Assembly (NCBI GenBank): GCA_021234535.1
Contig: CM037837.1
Coordinates: forward strand, 1,116,001-1,180,000
Source of the DNA: Stichopus chloronotus
Taxonomy: Eukaryota; Echinodermata; Holothuroidea; Aspidochirotida; Stichopodidae
DNA length: 64,000 nucleotides
Direction of reading: 5' to 3'
The stretch's first letter is position 1. Every line of letters starts with the position of its first letter. The position numbers and the translations under genes are program-made. Shown here in pieces: positions 1 to 12,700 of the stretch. Under the pieces are notes generated by a model. That model was not told the origin of the DNA, ran no database searches, and saw only the letters and a program-made list of their open reading frames with translations.

Positions 1-604
1 AAAAACGACAACTACGTTTACTCATCAGAAAAAGTTTGAGGGATTTTTTCAAACAAGTTCAAAGAACGATAATGTTGAATATTGAGAAAAGGGAGTTCTA
101 AACAGTTACGACCAAGCAAATGACCTGCTTTGAAAATTGACTGATGAAAACATATTGCTCAATGCAGATGTATTGGATTGATCTGAGCTTTATCGATTAA
201 CGTGAGCATACTGGTTGATAGGCCTCTACCAATGAAATTCCGGCCACCCTAAAATGCAATTCAAATCATCTTCTAAAGGATAAACTTTGTCCTGCGTGTC
301 CAGTTGAGGTAACTTTCTCTTCTCCACTCACGTGTTAAAGGTTTTCGAACACTGCCCTGTTTTGGACATAAATGACATTTCACCAATGGAGAATGATATG
401 GAACATCTGTCGATAATTAATGTTTGAAGTTCAAGCAAACTTGCAATTATTGCGATTTGGTTTCACGAGGTGTGGCATCACACCAACACAATCACACACA
501 TACAGTCATCAAAATCATGAAAAACATTGCGCTTCCAACAAAGGAATGAAAAATCGCGCAATCTCTTATTGCACGCTGGAAGATGATGACACTTGAACAC
601 CAAC
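1..604 (-). other. PITPNM intron (partial, left edge)
   Basis: Start of the intron after the LRQ exon. I find no further PITPNM exon here on either strand and no recognisable repeat. The sequence is AT-rich without a long open frame. Confidence 0.7.
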
Positions 605-768
605 CTGACGAAGAAGGAAAGCCACGACATCGGTTGATTCCCAGTAACTTGCATGGAATAGGTGAGGTAGTGCACCAGTTGGGAAAGCTTGGAGGGCCTC
701 AGGACAATAGAGGGCATAATCAAGTCTTTTGCAACCCCACCACTTGGATTGGAAAAATTGGAACAAGG
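605..768 (-). CDS. PITPNM: PITPNM exon: end of DDHD domain
   Basis: Acceptor ttattcatctgcag|CCTTGTTCC, donor CGTCAG|GTTGGT; 164 nt, ending phase 0. It reads [20 protein letters not shown] then [20 protein letters not shown] and [10 protein letters not shown]. This is the strongly conserved C-terminal DDHD block ([22 protein letters not shown]...[23 protein letters not shown]), including the HASYWES histidine. The donor GTTGGT is non-optimal at +3 but the reading stops being conserved exactly there. Downstream exons with the LNS2/Nir2 domain lie beyond position 1. Confidence 0.96.
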
Positions 769-3700
769 CTGCAGATGAATAAATCATACAATAATGACAT
801 AACATGTCCAGGCACCACACAAGAGATGTGAAATGTCAACGATATTTCCCATATCATATTTTTCCAGTTGGAGTCTTAAACAACTAACAAATTCAATACA
901 ATGTTTAAGTCACTATTGAACTACCTTCTTACTTAAAAAGCTGCTTTTTACAAAAACTTTATTGTTGCATTACAACCAAGCTGGTTTTCAGATCAGAAGG
1001 CTATCCAACCTTTTTAAATGAATGCCAAAAAAAAAAACAGGACCATGTTTTTCCACAACCATGATGTCTGTGCCAAATTGACTCACCTTCGCAATCTCCC
1101 CCGTCAGAACTTGAAGATGTCAGAGTAGAACTACGAACACCGGGAGAAGGGCAATGGCCTGATTCTTGGTGACACTCAGAGAAGAGAATGTCGTTTGTGC
1201 TGACGCACTCGACTGAAATGTCAAGACAGTTTGGAGGGATTAGATAAATGCCATCAATGTCACCCCAAGGTTGACAGAAAACTGATATCGTTGTGCAAAT
1301 ACTGATAAACTACTCACAATTTGCCAATTTTCGTACAGCAGAGTAAGTAGGAATTGTGGAGTGTACCAGAAACTTGGCAGAAAGAGGAAATGGGTAATTT
1401 GAAGGAGCAAATGAAAAAGGAAGTCTGATAAAGTAGCAAAGAGAAATAAAATAAATAATGAAAAAAAAAAAAAAAGACGACAGGGAAATTGTGATGCTAC
1501 TCCAGGAATGTTAATAATCGTACAAGGCTGCAGATTAGCGCAAACTTACACAAATCATGAGAATGGCCGTCACCTAGAGGAAACTTCTGATATCGTGGGA
1601 TGGATGCAGGGGGTAAGAGAGAAAACTTGGCCTCTAGTAATGGTTCCACCCTCATGGCAGAGGGATCTGTCCGATGAAAGAGGTTATACACTTGGTAACA
1701 GACCGGCTTCGGAGGCAGAGCTAAAAAGTAGAAGGTAAAGTTTCCGGTTGGGAAAGATAAAGTTACTGTGAACCATATTCAGACGGAAAGCCAAAGGTGG
1801 ACGGTCCAGATTCAGATTGACGCTAGGACAAAGATAAATGTCCCAGCATGAAATTGACAGTTAAAGATACATGACCCAGTTTCACACTGAGTCACACACG
1901 TACTGAACACAAAGACGAAATTATTTCTTAAGTGTTCCACTGTGATTTATTAAGAGGTGAACCACTTGGGAAGGATTCTGTATACCTACAGGGATTTTGA
2001 TCAAATTATCAATAAATTGATTGATTGAAATTCATCAATACAATAACTCATAGACTGAGTGTTTCATCTTCTGGTTCATTGCCCAACTGACCAATCGATC
2101 GATCGATACAGTGAATGATTAACTTAGGTGACATCTTTCTTCAAGACATGCAACAACCGTCACAGTTCACAGCAGTGAGCAGAACATGTAAAATGTAGCA
2201 GTGCGACTAACCTGCTTTGACTTCCTGTATAGAATCCCTGTAGGCCAGCACCAGTCCAAGAGGAGACCCAAACGAGAAGAAATGGACCACTTCAAATTCC
2301 AGCCTCGGTACCATCATGTCCGAGGTGATGCTGGTCTGACTGTACCGACGGACTTCATCCTGCGTGTCGTACTCGATGGAATGGAAAACCGGCGATGAGT
2401 AATGTTTGGTGGCTTCCAGATTCATACGTGGATTCTGCTCCTGGTTTCTCCGCCTCACGACGACGTCGTTGAGGCCGTCCAGGTCATTGCTGCTCATGCT
2501 GTACTTGTGCGATACGTCATTCTCCATGGAGCCGTGGGCCGATGACATGCTTGCTGTTTTATTTATAGACAACTGTGGGAGTGTCCTCCCCGATTGAGGA
2601 ATGGAAAGTGGCCGTGCTGGATCGGCTGGGGGCGGGGTAGGACCCCCTGCAGAGGGCATCATAACCCAAGATGGCACCCATGCAGTCACCGACAACACAC
2701 ACCTGTGAAAGGGAACAAAGGAGGGTAAACAGCTGTCATTAAGTTCTGGTATGAGATCAATCAATCCATATAGCAATGAGGACTGAGAACTTGTAACAGC
2801 ATCCCTGCTTTCAAAAGATGCCTTAAGACCCATCTCATGAGGTGTGAGTCCCAAGAGCTTATGTAATTTACAATTTCCTACTCATCACTTCATCTACTCA
2901 TCACTTTGTCTTCTTTCTTCTTTTTCTTTTCTTTCCACGCTGAGCACCCTGTGGGGTGGATATGTGTGTGTAGTATACATTTTATTATTATTCTTATAAA
3001 CATTACAATATAGCAACATGCCAAAAAATCAGCACATTTATACTTCTCTGAAGACATTTTTCATGGTATGTATTTTTATTGCATGCAGATTTGAAGCTCT
3101 GAATTACTTGACAATGAACAGCAATCCCTACTGTCATTGAAACTGTTCACCTAACCTGTTACTCACTGGCACAAATAGTCCTCCTAAATGATACATACGT
3201 GCCACATCCTCAAACATGGAGAAAGTCTTAGAGAAATTTTTATGACTTTTGCATGTCAACAACATATTCAGCAGGGTTTTCTACTTAGATTTTGAAATGG
3301 CATTCTTAATCCTAAGGCTGTTCACTAAAAACTGTGGCCAAAAAGTTTCAATCTCAGCATCAATTTGACCTTAGTTCTGAATTCTACCTGTGTCAAAAAT
3401 TCATCACGTAAGGAGAAAGGATTTTAACTCTTCTGATAATATTAGGGTCAATGGGTCATCTCCTAATTACTTCCCTTTCTGAGGCATACAGGTGATGGAC
3501 AAACGGGTCCCCTTCTTGAAAAAACGCTTGGTGATTTATGCATTTAATCTCTGTTATCTTTATATTTTTGCAATTTTTTGTGAGCAGAGTAGATTTGATC
3601 GAAGTATAACCTGGCGATCGGGGCTGGCAAATATCGAAGAACGATAAAAGACTCGGCAAATTCAAATACAGTCGGACAATGCCAATGATACAATTCTTAA

Positions 3701-6700
3701 TATAGACCCAAAGTTTGTGTGATTAACTTGGGAGTTGCAGCTTCCACCCTGCAAACATCAAATGCAATTTCCTTTAAAAAAAAAAAAAAATGACAGACAC
3801 TTTGTCATTCAACTTCCATCGAGAGCAGAACATCGAACATATAAAGTACTTTACTTTGGCTAACCAATAACCATATATTATTACTTCTGCTATGATGTGC
3901 TTCATGAACTCAGCTCATCGAGTTTTCTTTTTCAATTACATAACAAGCCCCTCGAGCTTCGTTAAATCTTGATCTTCATTAATTGAGTGTTTGCTGAGTT
4001 TCGAGAGATGGACGGCGAAACTGTCAGCGAAAATGTGACAGATAGGAACATGAACATTTAATAATTCACCCAAATGACGTTGTCTTTGAGATGAAATAAA
4101 CATAAAAGAGGTGTCCATGATAAGTTTGATTAATGGCAAAATGTTGTCATGTAAAGAAGCATTGTTTTCTTAGCAGGTGTCGTCTCCATTTAACAAAAAA
4201 AATTGCTACTGCATTTGAAGGGCTCTGCATCAAATTTGAAAAAACAGCTCTGGTTTTCATTTTCAAACTCGAAAATATCACACAACCTTTATGAGACAAA
4301 GTAGTACAGTTTTTACCAAACGTATGACAACTAAATTTCACTGTTTACGTATTAACTTAAAATTCCAAGGACCTTTCAGTGTTTTTTCTTCTTCTTCTTT
4401 TATTTGTATCAGACATGTGTGTAATGATGCCACATGACATAGTAACTGTTGAACTGAAATGGTAACAGACTTGTGAACGGTTTTCCTCTTAAATGCAATG
4501 TACTGGGCAGTGTTGAAGTTTTAGCATTTACATCTGAAGGACCAAAGGACAACCAACACGCAGAATGCGGTTGTCCTTTTCAAGATTTAGTCATCCTGCC
4601 AAAAACTATGTCATGACTTTCAGTTTACATCCAGGTTGGTGTAAAAAGTCCCACACTTGCATCATGCTGTTAGCAAGTCACCATCAAGTTTCATCACGTC
4701 ATGTCCCAGATATTCCAAGCAAAATCTTAATTTGATTGGAGCATTAAACGAATCTGGTTGTCCAAAGGATGCAAAATTTGGTTGTCCTCTAAAGAAGTTG
4801 GACATCTCAGACACCAGGACTGCTGGGGTAAGTCAGGACCCAGCCAGATATGAAACACGGACACTGAACCAAATAAGAACAAAAAAAGTGAATGCTTGAT
4901 CTAATCTCTTTAAATATCTTGGAGTATCCAGTTACAATGGAAAACATGTGGTGGCGTTTTGAGTACATCTGTAAGAACGGTTGTAGTGGTCAGACTATAT
5001 AAGTTATTCTATAAGTATGTATCCGTGTTTTACATGTTTCTTTGGTGTTAATATTTCTTATGCAAATTATTAACAGGTGTTCTAGAGATTTAGAGTTCAG
5101 GGAAGGCAATTTGATAGCAAACTTATCCAAACTCTTTGTAGAAATTTTAATATCACAAAATCTCGAACTACTCCATACCACCCACAGGCAGATGCTTAAT
5201 AGAACGCTTTAATCAAACCTTAAAGGAGCAGTTAGGAAGATTCATTGCAGATGGTGATAAAGAATGGAACGATTATCTTAATCAAATTCAGACTGCATAC
5301 ATTACATTCTGGCATTCTATCACAGGATTTTTACAGTTTTATCTCCTTCATGGGAGAGATGCTAGAACATTGGCTTCTGTATGGTTACAAGTAACTCCAC
5401 ATGTGTCATCTGCTGCGCCAGTCAAGTCATTACACGGATGAGTGTGTAAAGCGTACAATGAAACTAATGGTAATAGTAAGCCGGCAAGAGAAATTCAGAA
5501 CGGCAATTATGATAGGAAAGTTAAGTTTCATATGTATTCACCAGGTGATTAAGTTTCTGTTGATTTACCCCGACACCAGAGAGTAAAATTAGCACCAAAA
5601 TGGGAAGGACAATTTATGGTCCTGAGAGCTCTCCCAAATGATGGTGAAGAACCCTCAGTTGTTTTTCAAATCGGAGATCCTAGTGACCCTTTACCACCTT
5701 TGCGAACATTTCACTTTAACCGATTAAAACCATATAGGTCCAAGTTACTGACCAAAGTCAAATCTGCTAATTCCGAAGAACAGAACATCAAAACAGCTTC
5801 GTCTGAATCTCTACCCATACAAAGAGAGATGATCTCTGTAGAATCACAGCGCATGGTGAATGCAGATCAAATGAATACAGAACGACAGGTTCAAGAAAAT
5901 TTGCTTCGTAGAACACGGTACGGGCGTGAAGTACGTCCACCGTCTTACTTACAAGATAATGTGTTACACTAATAATGAAGGAAATTGTGCATATTGTAAC
6001 CAATGATTCCATTATGAAAGATTGTATAATAATATATAATAATGGCACGGAAATTAGCATATGTCAAACATTTTTATGGTTATTTGAGAAATGAGGACAT
6101 TTCTAAAGAACGTAGGAAGTGATGTAAGAACGGCTGTAGCAGTCACACTATGTAAGTTATTTTAAGTATATGTATTTCTACATGTTCTTTGGTATTAACG
6201 TTTCTTATGTAAATAATTAACAGGTGTTCCTGAGGTTTAGAGTTCAGGCTAATGTAAGATAAAATCCATTCAAGTGGTAGCATTCCCTCTGTCAATGTCA
6301 CCACAATACAAGTAATTTGCACCGCAGACCCTGGTTTCGATATCTCGTTCTACGTCTGGTGTATACTTTCTTCCTCGGACCCATGGACCTCATTGGCTGA
6401 TTATTCCTCTATATTGACACTGAAACGAGGTCCTGGCCAACGTTACACAAGTATGTCTAATCCACATCCTAAAAGTAAAACTCACGGTGAAACAAATCCT
6501 AAAGCAACGCAAAAGACACTCTTCGAAGACATAAGATAAAAAAAAAGGGGGAAAGGGGGGAAGGGAAACATGACAAGCAGATATTACACAACAGAGTATA
6601 CTGTTCATTACAAACAAAAACAATTACTAAAGGTACACAATGAGTTGATATCGGTACGTTGCCAGGATTTTGAAGGTCACGATAACATGGTGAGGCTTGT

Positions 6701-9700
6701 TTCACATCCCATGATTATGAAAACTAAAATTTTCTTTAATTTTTGACCCTGGCTTGTACAGGCTGAGGCCATATGAAGTACTTACTGAAGTGAAAAGTGT
6801 CTGGTCACACAAGTTTTCAAAAACCAAATTGAATGGTTAACTATTTTATACTGAACGATGTTCATTTGTATGTGGCACATGGGGGTCCTCTCAGAGTGAC
6901 CATCTGTCATTAGTGTGTGACAGAAACTTGACAGGTTTGGAAAAAATTGTGTGAATTTCACGAAACAACTCAAGGTGCTCCCATTAATAATATGTCTGAC
7001 ATTGTGAAAGAAAAGCACAATGTTTGCTAAAAATTTCTATGCACTACTAAGATTGAGTGATGTAATGCTAGTGATACCCAAAATAACTACAGAATGCAAC
7101 AAAAAAAGAAGAGAACACACTAAAGTTTTCTGTATGTCAGGAGCACTTGTTTTGGTTTTAACATACGTTGGGAAGGAAAAGTCTTGATGAAGTAGAAAAC
7201 TATCACAAGGGAGAAAAGAAAAAAAAAAAAAAGAGGGTTTACGTAAAAGGTTGCATAACCTTCATTCCACCTATTACACATTTCAGTGCGTCGAGTATTC
7301 CGTAGGGGGAGGCTGACATGATGTAGTCATTGTGGATGTGATTTTAAAGAGTTATCAAGCCCTTCCATCAACGATCTGGGTCAGCTAATGAAGCCTCAGT
7401 CCTCACAAACAGATTCGGTTTCAAACCATCACAATCGTTCCGAACGGCGAAAACCATTCACGTGCCGTTTTTGGTGCGATTATTTTATGGGTTGCTGTTT
7501 CTGACTCTCTGGCAAATCTTTCAGTGTCGTCCCCGAGACGAGAGCGCGCATGCAGCTTATTAGGTGGTGTGTGCACACGCTGGAGTTCTAAGCCGTCCCT
7601 GTAGGTGATTTTCACCTGGTAAAAAACAGGCTCATTAAGCTTGCATGGATTCCAGCAAGAGTGGGTATCCATTTACTGAAAATGATCTCAATCCTGACAA
7701 CATTTCAAATTGAAGACATTTCTCTTTGAAGGACGATCTCGTCAGGGAAGATACGACGTTATGAGAATAGCCACTTTTCATACGATGCGAGAAAAACTTC
7801 AAAATATTTCAACGGCAATGACAATGCTCGAATTTTGCTTTTGTCTGTTTGAAAGAAGAGGGGGGGAAGTGAGAGAATAGGTCTGATGATAATTTTTTTT
7901 GGTTTGAGAAGGTGCTTTTATATATAACGATACCAACTGCATGTAGGATTAAACGGATACGTTATATACATGGATACGTGGGATTGAACGGATATGTGGG
8001 ATTGAACGGATTGCTTAATTTAGATCAGGGGATGCGATCTTTCTCTTTGAATGTCCACTGCCATGACAGTTTGATAGCCCCAGTCAATGCGTATAAGTTT
8101 TGTATTTGTTCTCACTTCTGTTGATAAGGGCTGCACTAAATGGAACCATACTTTTTTTCTTTTTTTGAGTTTTAGATTAATATACCCTTATTGCATGAAC
8201 ATTAATTACAACACCACATACCGGATTTGTGTCAATTAACTAAATAACGGGGTTTATTCAAGCTTGTCTTCCATCAACAAGAGACTTTGAAATTGTAACA
8301 AAATTGGGATGTCCTGCTAGACAGCACACTGACTTGCCAGCATTGTGCATTCTCATACAAAGACTTGCAAAGCACAACCTTATCTTAAAATGTGTACCTC
8401 CTGAAATGCTTGAGCTTATAAGCGAATAACATTTGATGAGGTTTTACAAAATACCAGATCTGATGTAACACCTACCTCTCCACTGAAGTGTAGGCCTTCT
8501 TCAGATTTCAGGAATTCCTGATATACTATGTTCATCTTCGTCACGGTGGTGGTCACTACCTCCGAGTACTCCGCAGGACGAGGTGGCCAAGATCGGAATG
8601 GCATCCAGCGGAACGGAATCGACGCAGGCGAACGGGAAGCTCCTCTCTGCTACATAAGACTGGCTGCTGTAGGTGCGGGGACTCAGCCTAGGTGAGAGGA
8701 TGGGTGAACAATCGTCATACGATGAGAAATCAACCAGGAGCACCCATCAGTTGAACTACCAAGTCGTTGCACAGGTTAACCAGGAAGTCAAAGGACTTTG
8801 TGATTCCTTGCCAATATCTCCTTTTTTTTTTTTTTCAAAACAGATGTATACAAGCACTTAAAACAAAAGCGACTATGGGAGAAGGAAAACCACCATAGCA
8901 AAAGATAAAACAGAACACAAGAATGTGAACCACGAAGGTAAGCCACATATGAAAATTGTGCTAATGTTATATCTAATACTAAACCAAGGTACAGTAGTTA
9001 AGTTGACAGAAAGTTCCTGACACCCAAGTGTGGTTAACAGTCTGAAAAAGGCACCTCAAAAAATACTTCCCCCCCCCTTTAGGGTAGTTCCTCTGGGAAA
9101 GGCAACTAAAACAAAGTACTTGCTAATCTTGACAGGGAGTTGCTGGCAAATAAGTAGCTGATAAATCTAAAAAGCTATGTTAAGTGACATTGATTGATTT
9201 GCAATGGTTAAAAAAAGGCTTTTAATAGCTTATTGAAGAAAATGAGACCAAATTTACTTTTGCAACATTTACCTGCCATTAAACATCTACTTCTTGGCAA
9301 GGAGCAAGGGGGGGGGGGAGGGATGAGATGGAAATGACCTGTGATATTACATTTCCGTGATGACAAGATGTGAAACTGGACTTCCCCAAAATATCACACA
9401 ATCGTTAAAGTAAAGTTAAGCAAAGTAGGTCCCCAACTGTCTTTGCTATATATACACATCTGTAAGATCATTAACTCTGTGACTTTAACATTTGACTAAA
9501 TATGAAAACATGATTTCTCAGTCTCCCATGGGCAATTCAAATTGCAGAGATCATCTTCTCATCAACTGCTACCAATTTTGACAGTTTGACGTGCTAATTA
9601 CATTCAGTTGCTGAGAGATCATGTTTTCATACTTTAACCTCTGGTGACCTCAGATGACCTTTAGCCTCCATGAAAAATGATAGCTGTCATCTACCTACAG

Positions 9701-12700
9701 TAGACTACCAACACAACACCTTTGATGTTCAGGCACCTTTCCTTCCTTGAGATACATGGTTTAAAACTACATCTTCTATTGACCTCTCATGACCTTTGAG
9801 CTCCATCAAAAATGACATACAGTATCTACTTATTAAGTGCTACCAACGATAACACTTTGAAGTTCCAGCAACATTTTATCACTGAGATATGTTCCTTTAA
9901 CTGGTTTTCATACCTTAAGCTCTGGTGACCTCAAATGACCTTTGACACCATGAAAAACAATAGCGATCGTCTACTTATGATGGACTACAACACATCAACT
10001 TTGAAGTTCAAGCACTTTCCCCTTCTTAAGATATTGTGTTTACAAGATTTTCAAGCTATGTCCTCTACTGACCTCACATGACCTTTGACCCCCATACAAA
10101 ATGCCAGATATCATCTACTCATCACAAGCTACCGGTGATATGAGACAGAGGTTCCAACAACATTCCATTGCTGATATATCTCCCTTAATAGGTTTTCATG
10201 CTCTGATGACCTCAAATGACATTTGACCTCCATGAAAAACAACAGGGATTGTCTACTCACAATGGACTACCAGCATACCAACTTTGATGTTCAAGCACCA
10301 TTCCCTTCTTCAGATATCGTGTTTATAAGCCAGGGCATCACATAAACACACATGCACCCACATACGTACACACACGCCATCACCATCGCATAGATTCCTT
10401 GCCTGCATTCGACAAGGAATAAAAAACCAGACAAATAAGTCAACAGGTCAACTACCAGGGGAATAATAAAGTGAAGAACCAGATGGCATATTTGAAAGAT
10501 GCCAGCTCAATGAAGAAAAGAACAATTGACCCAAAACTTAATCAAATTGCATACAAAGAAACAACATATTGAGTTTTATCTATTTCTGATCTATCCACTG
10601 AATGTTTGCTATTTACTGTTCTTTCCTTTCATCTCATCATAAACTTCTATCCTTTTCAAACCCATATGTCTCATTCCAACTTTCTTTAACGCTTCGTTGC
10701 TTTTGTTTTCTTTATACTTCTTGTCTCTTTACTTGTTTATTGCACTAATGAAATACTGTTGTCTGCCTTACATTGTTATGTGAGCATTGAGTAACCCCAT
10801 GTGAGCATAGAGTTACCCCCATGTGGGTGTAATAAAGTTAAAATTATCACTTTCATGTTCCTGCCTCTCTTCCCTTTTCTTCCACACCCCAACCGACCCC
10901 AGACCTCTTTCCTTTCCCCTCCTACACAACACACATCTATGAACGCAGCACATGTTATTGGTCCAATGAAATTGGTATATTTAATAATGTGAGTATCTCT
11001 CAATGACTCCAATAAATATGTGTCTACCACGATGTAATTCCCTAGTTCTCAAGCAATTACTGGTGTCGATCAACATACTCCCTTGATGATGTTTGTCAGA
11101 CCATCTTGCTTAACATCTGCTCTCATAATTGATGTAAATTACCTTAAAGCAGTGTGTTAAATTAACGGGAGACTAATGAGTTTCAACTACTTTTGAATAA
11201 AATCAACACTTGGTGTTACCCTCTCCTTGCCTTTTCCTCCTCAACTAGAATGATAGTACCAATACCACTGGTTTAATTCTTTGAAATGGCTTAATCAATA
11301 TAAACATGGACTCGAAAGTTGCATGAAGCAAAGGGCCTTACAGCTTCGGCTGGTGATAAGTGATGAAAGTGATTTTCAAATTGGCAAGTGATACTTCAAG
11401 AGCTACACATTTGTAAAAAAGGTTGTACCATAAAAATCATATCAGCATTTCTTTTCATTTTCAGATGCATCTGCATTCGTATACAACTACCAGACATCCT
11501 TTTATCTTTCCAGCATAAAAGACTGCCACATTGTTTAAGCAAGTTCTGAGCCCACTTCTGAACTGATAGTGATTTTTCATCTCATGAATCACTTGCCTCT
11601 TGTTTTTCTTTCATAGTTCTTGTTTTTCCTTTCACCTCTGCCTTTTCATCTTCCTTTCAACACCTCTACACTGTTCGACATCTTGTTTTTACCCCACCTT
11701 ACTCAATTATCCTGTCAATCACTGATCTAGTTTTGCTTCCCTGCTGGTCCAAGTCATGACAAATCCTGCCCGCACCAAAACATCAAGTCACAATTTTTCA
11801 TGCTTACCTAATTTTTTCATGCTTACCTAATAAGCATGCACATTCATACACAATTACTTGAATATCAAAGCAACAGTTTTCTCATTCTCCTTTCAAAAAA
11901 TCTTTACTTTAACATCAAATAAGTAGAAATGGACTAGATATCCATTTTGAGAGACTGCCATTGATCACAGCAAGAAATGAACACTACAATGGCCAATGTA
12001 TGTTGCTTGATTCTTCGTTGGGATAGGTCATGATGCTTTAAATGTGTGACACCACCTAACCTTCAAACAAGACCACAACAATTGTTTAACTTCATCTTGC
12101 ACCAGCAAGAGTATACACTATGGAGAAACAAGCTGCAAGTATTTGAACCAAAAAAAAATGAAGAAGAAAATGGCAGGCTGACATTTGGTAGATGAGAAAG
12201 CACCTGCAATCACAAATTTGAGCCTGGAGCTAAGTGCAAGGCAAACGGAAATCTTACATTACCTAAAAAAAGTAAATGAGGAGACAACATAAAAACAAGA
12301 TTGGGTGTTGAACTTGACAAAGTACACCTCTGCATATACTGATTCAATCAGAAACCTGAACATTTCTGGGAATTTGCCAGAGCGTTGATCAAACATGAAT
12401 GCACACACACACACACAATACATGTCATCGGATAAACATGAGGAGAAATTTAGGACAGAAATTCTTAGCAGAAAGATTACAAACACAGATAATGCTGAAG
12501 AATGCAGGAAATTTCAGACTGGTACCAGAGGAAAAGTGAAGGGGATCCTAAAATTGCTTGATTGAGTCCTTCAGAGGAAATCAACTTCTCCATAACAGCA
12601 TGGCTTTTAGAAAAAAGATCTTCCACACGTCAGTTGCAAGTAAACACTCAAAATAATGTGATGGAAAGGACAGACAACGGAAGTGCCGAAGGGGGGGGGG

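Larger units (their letters stand above)
2703..8475 (-). other. PITPNM intron, 5.8 kb, with LTR-retroelement remnant
   Basis: Contains the deleted Ty3/gypsy-like element at 4970-6447 and a CpG-richer patch at 7421-7672. The remainder (2703-4970, 6448-7420, 7673-8475) is AT-rich, with homopolymer runs and a short direct repeat of GGATTGAACGGAT near 7980-8010. I see no exon in it. Confidence 0.8.
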
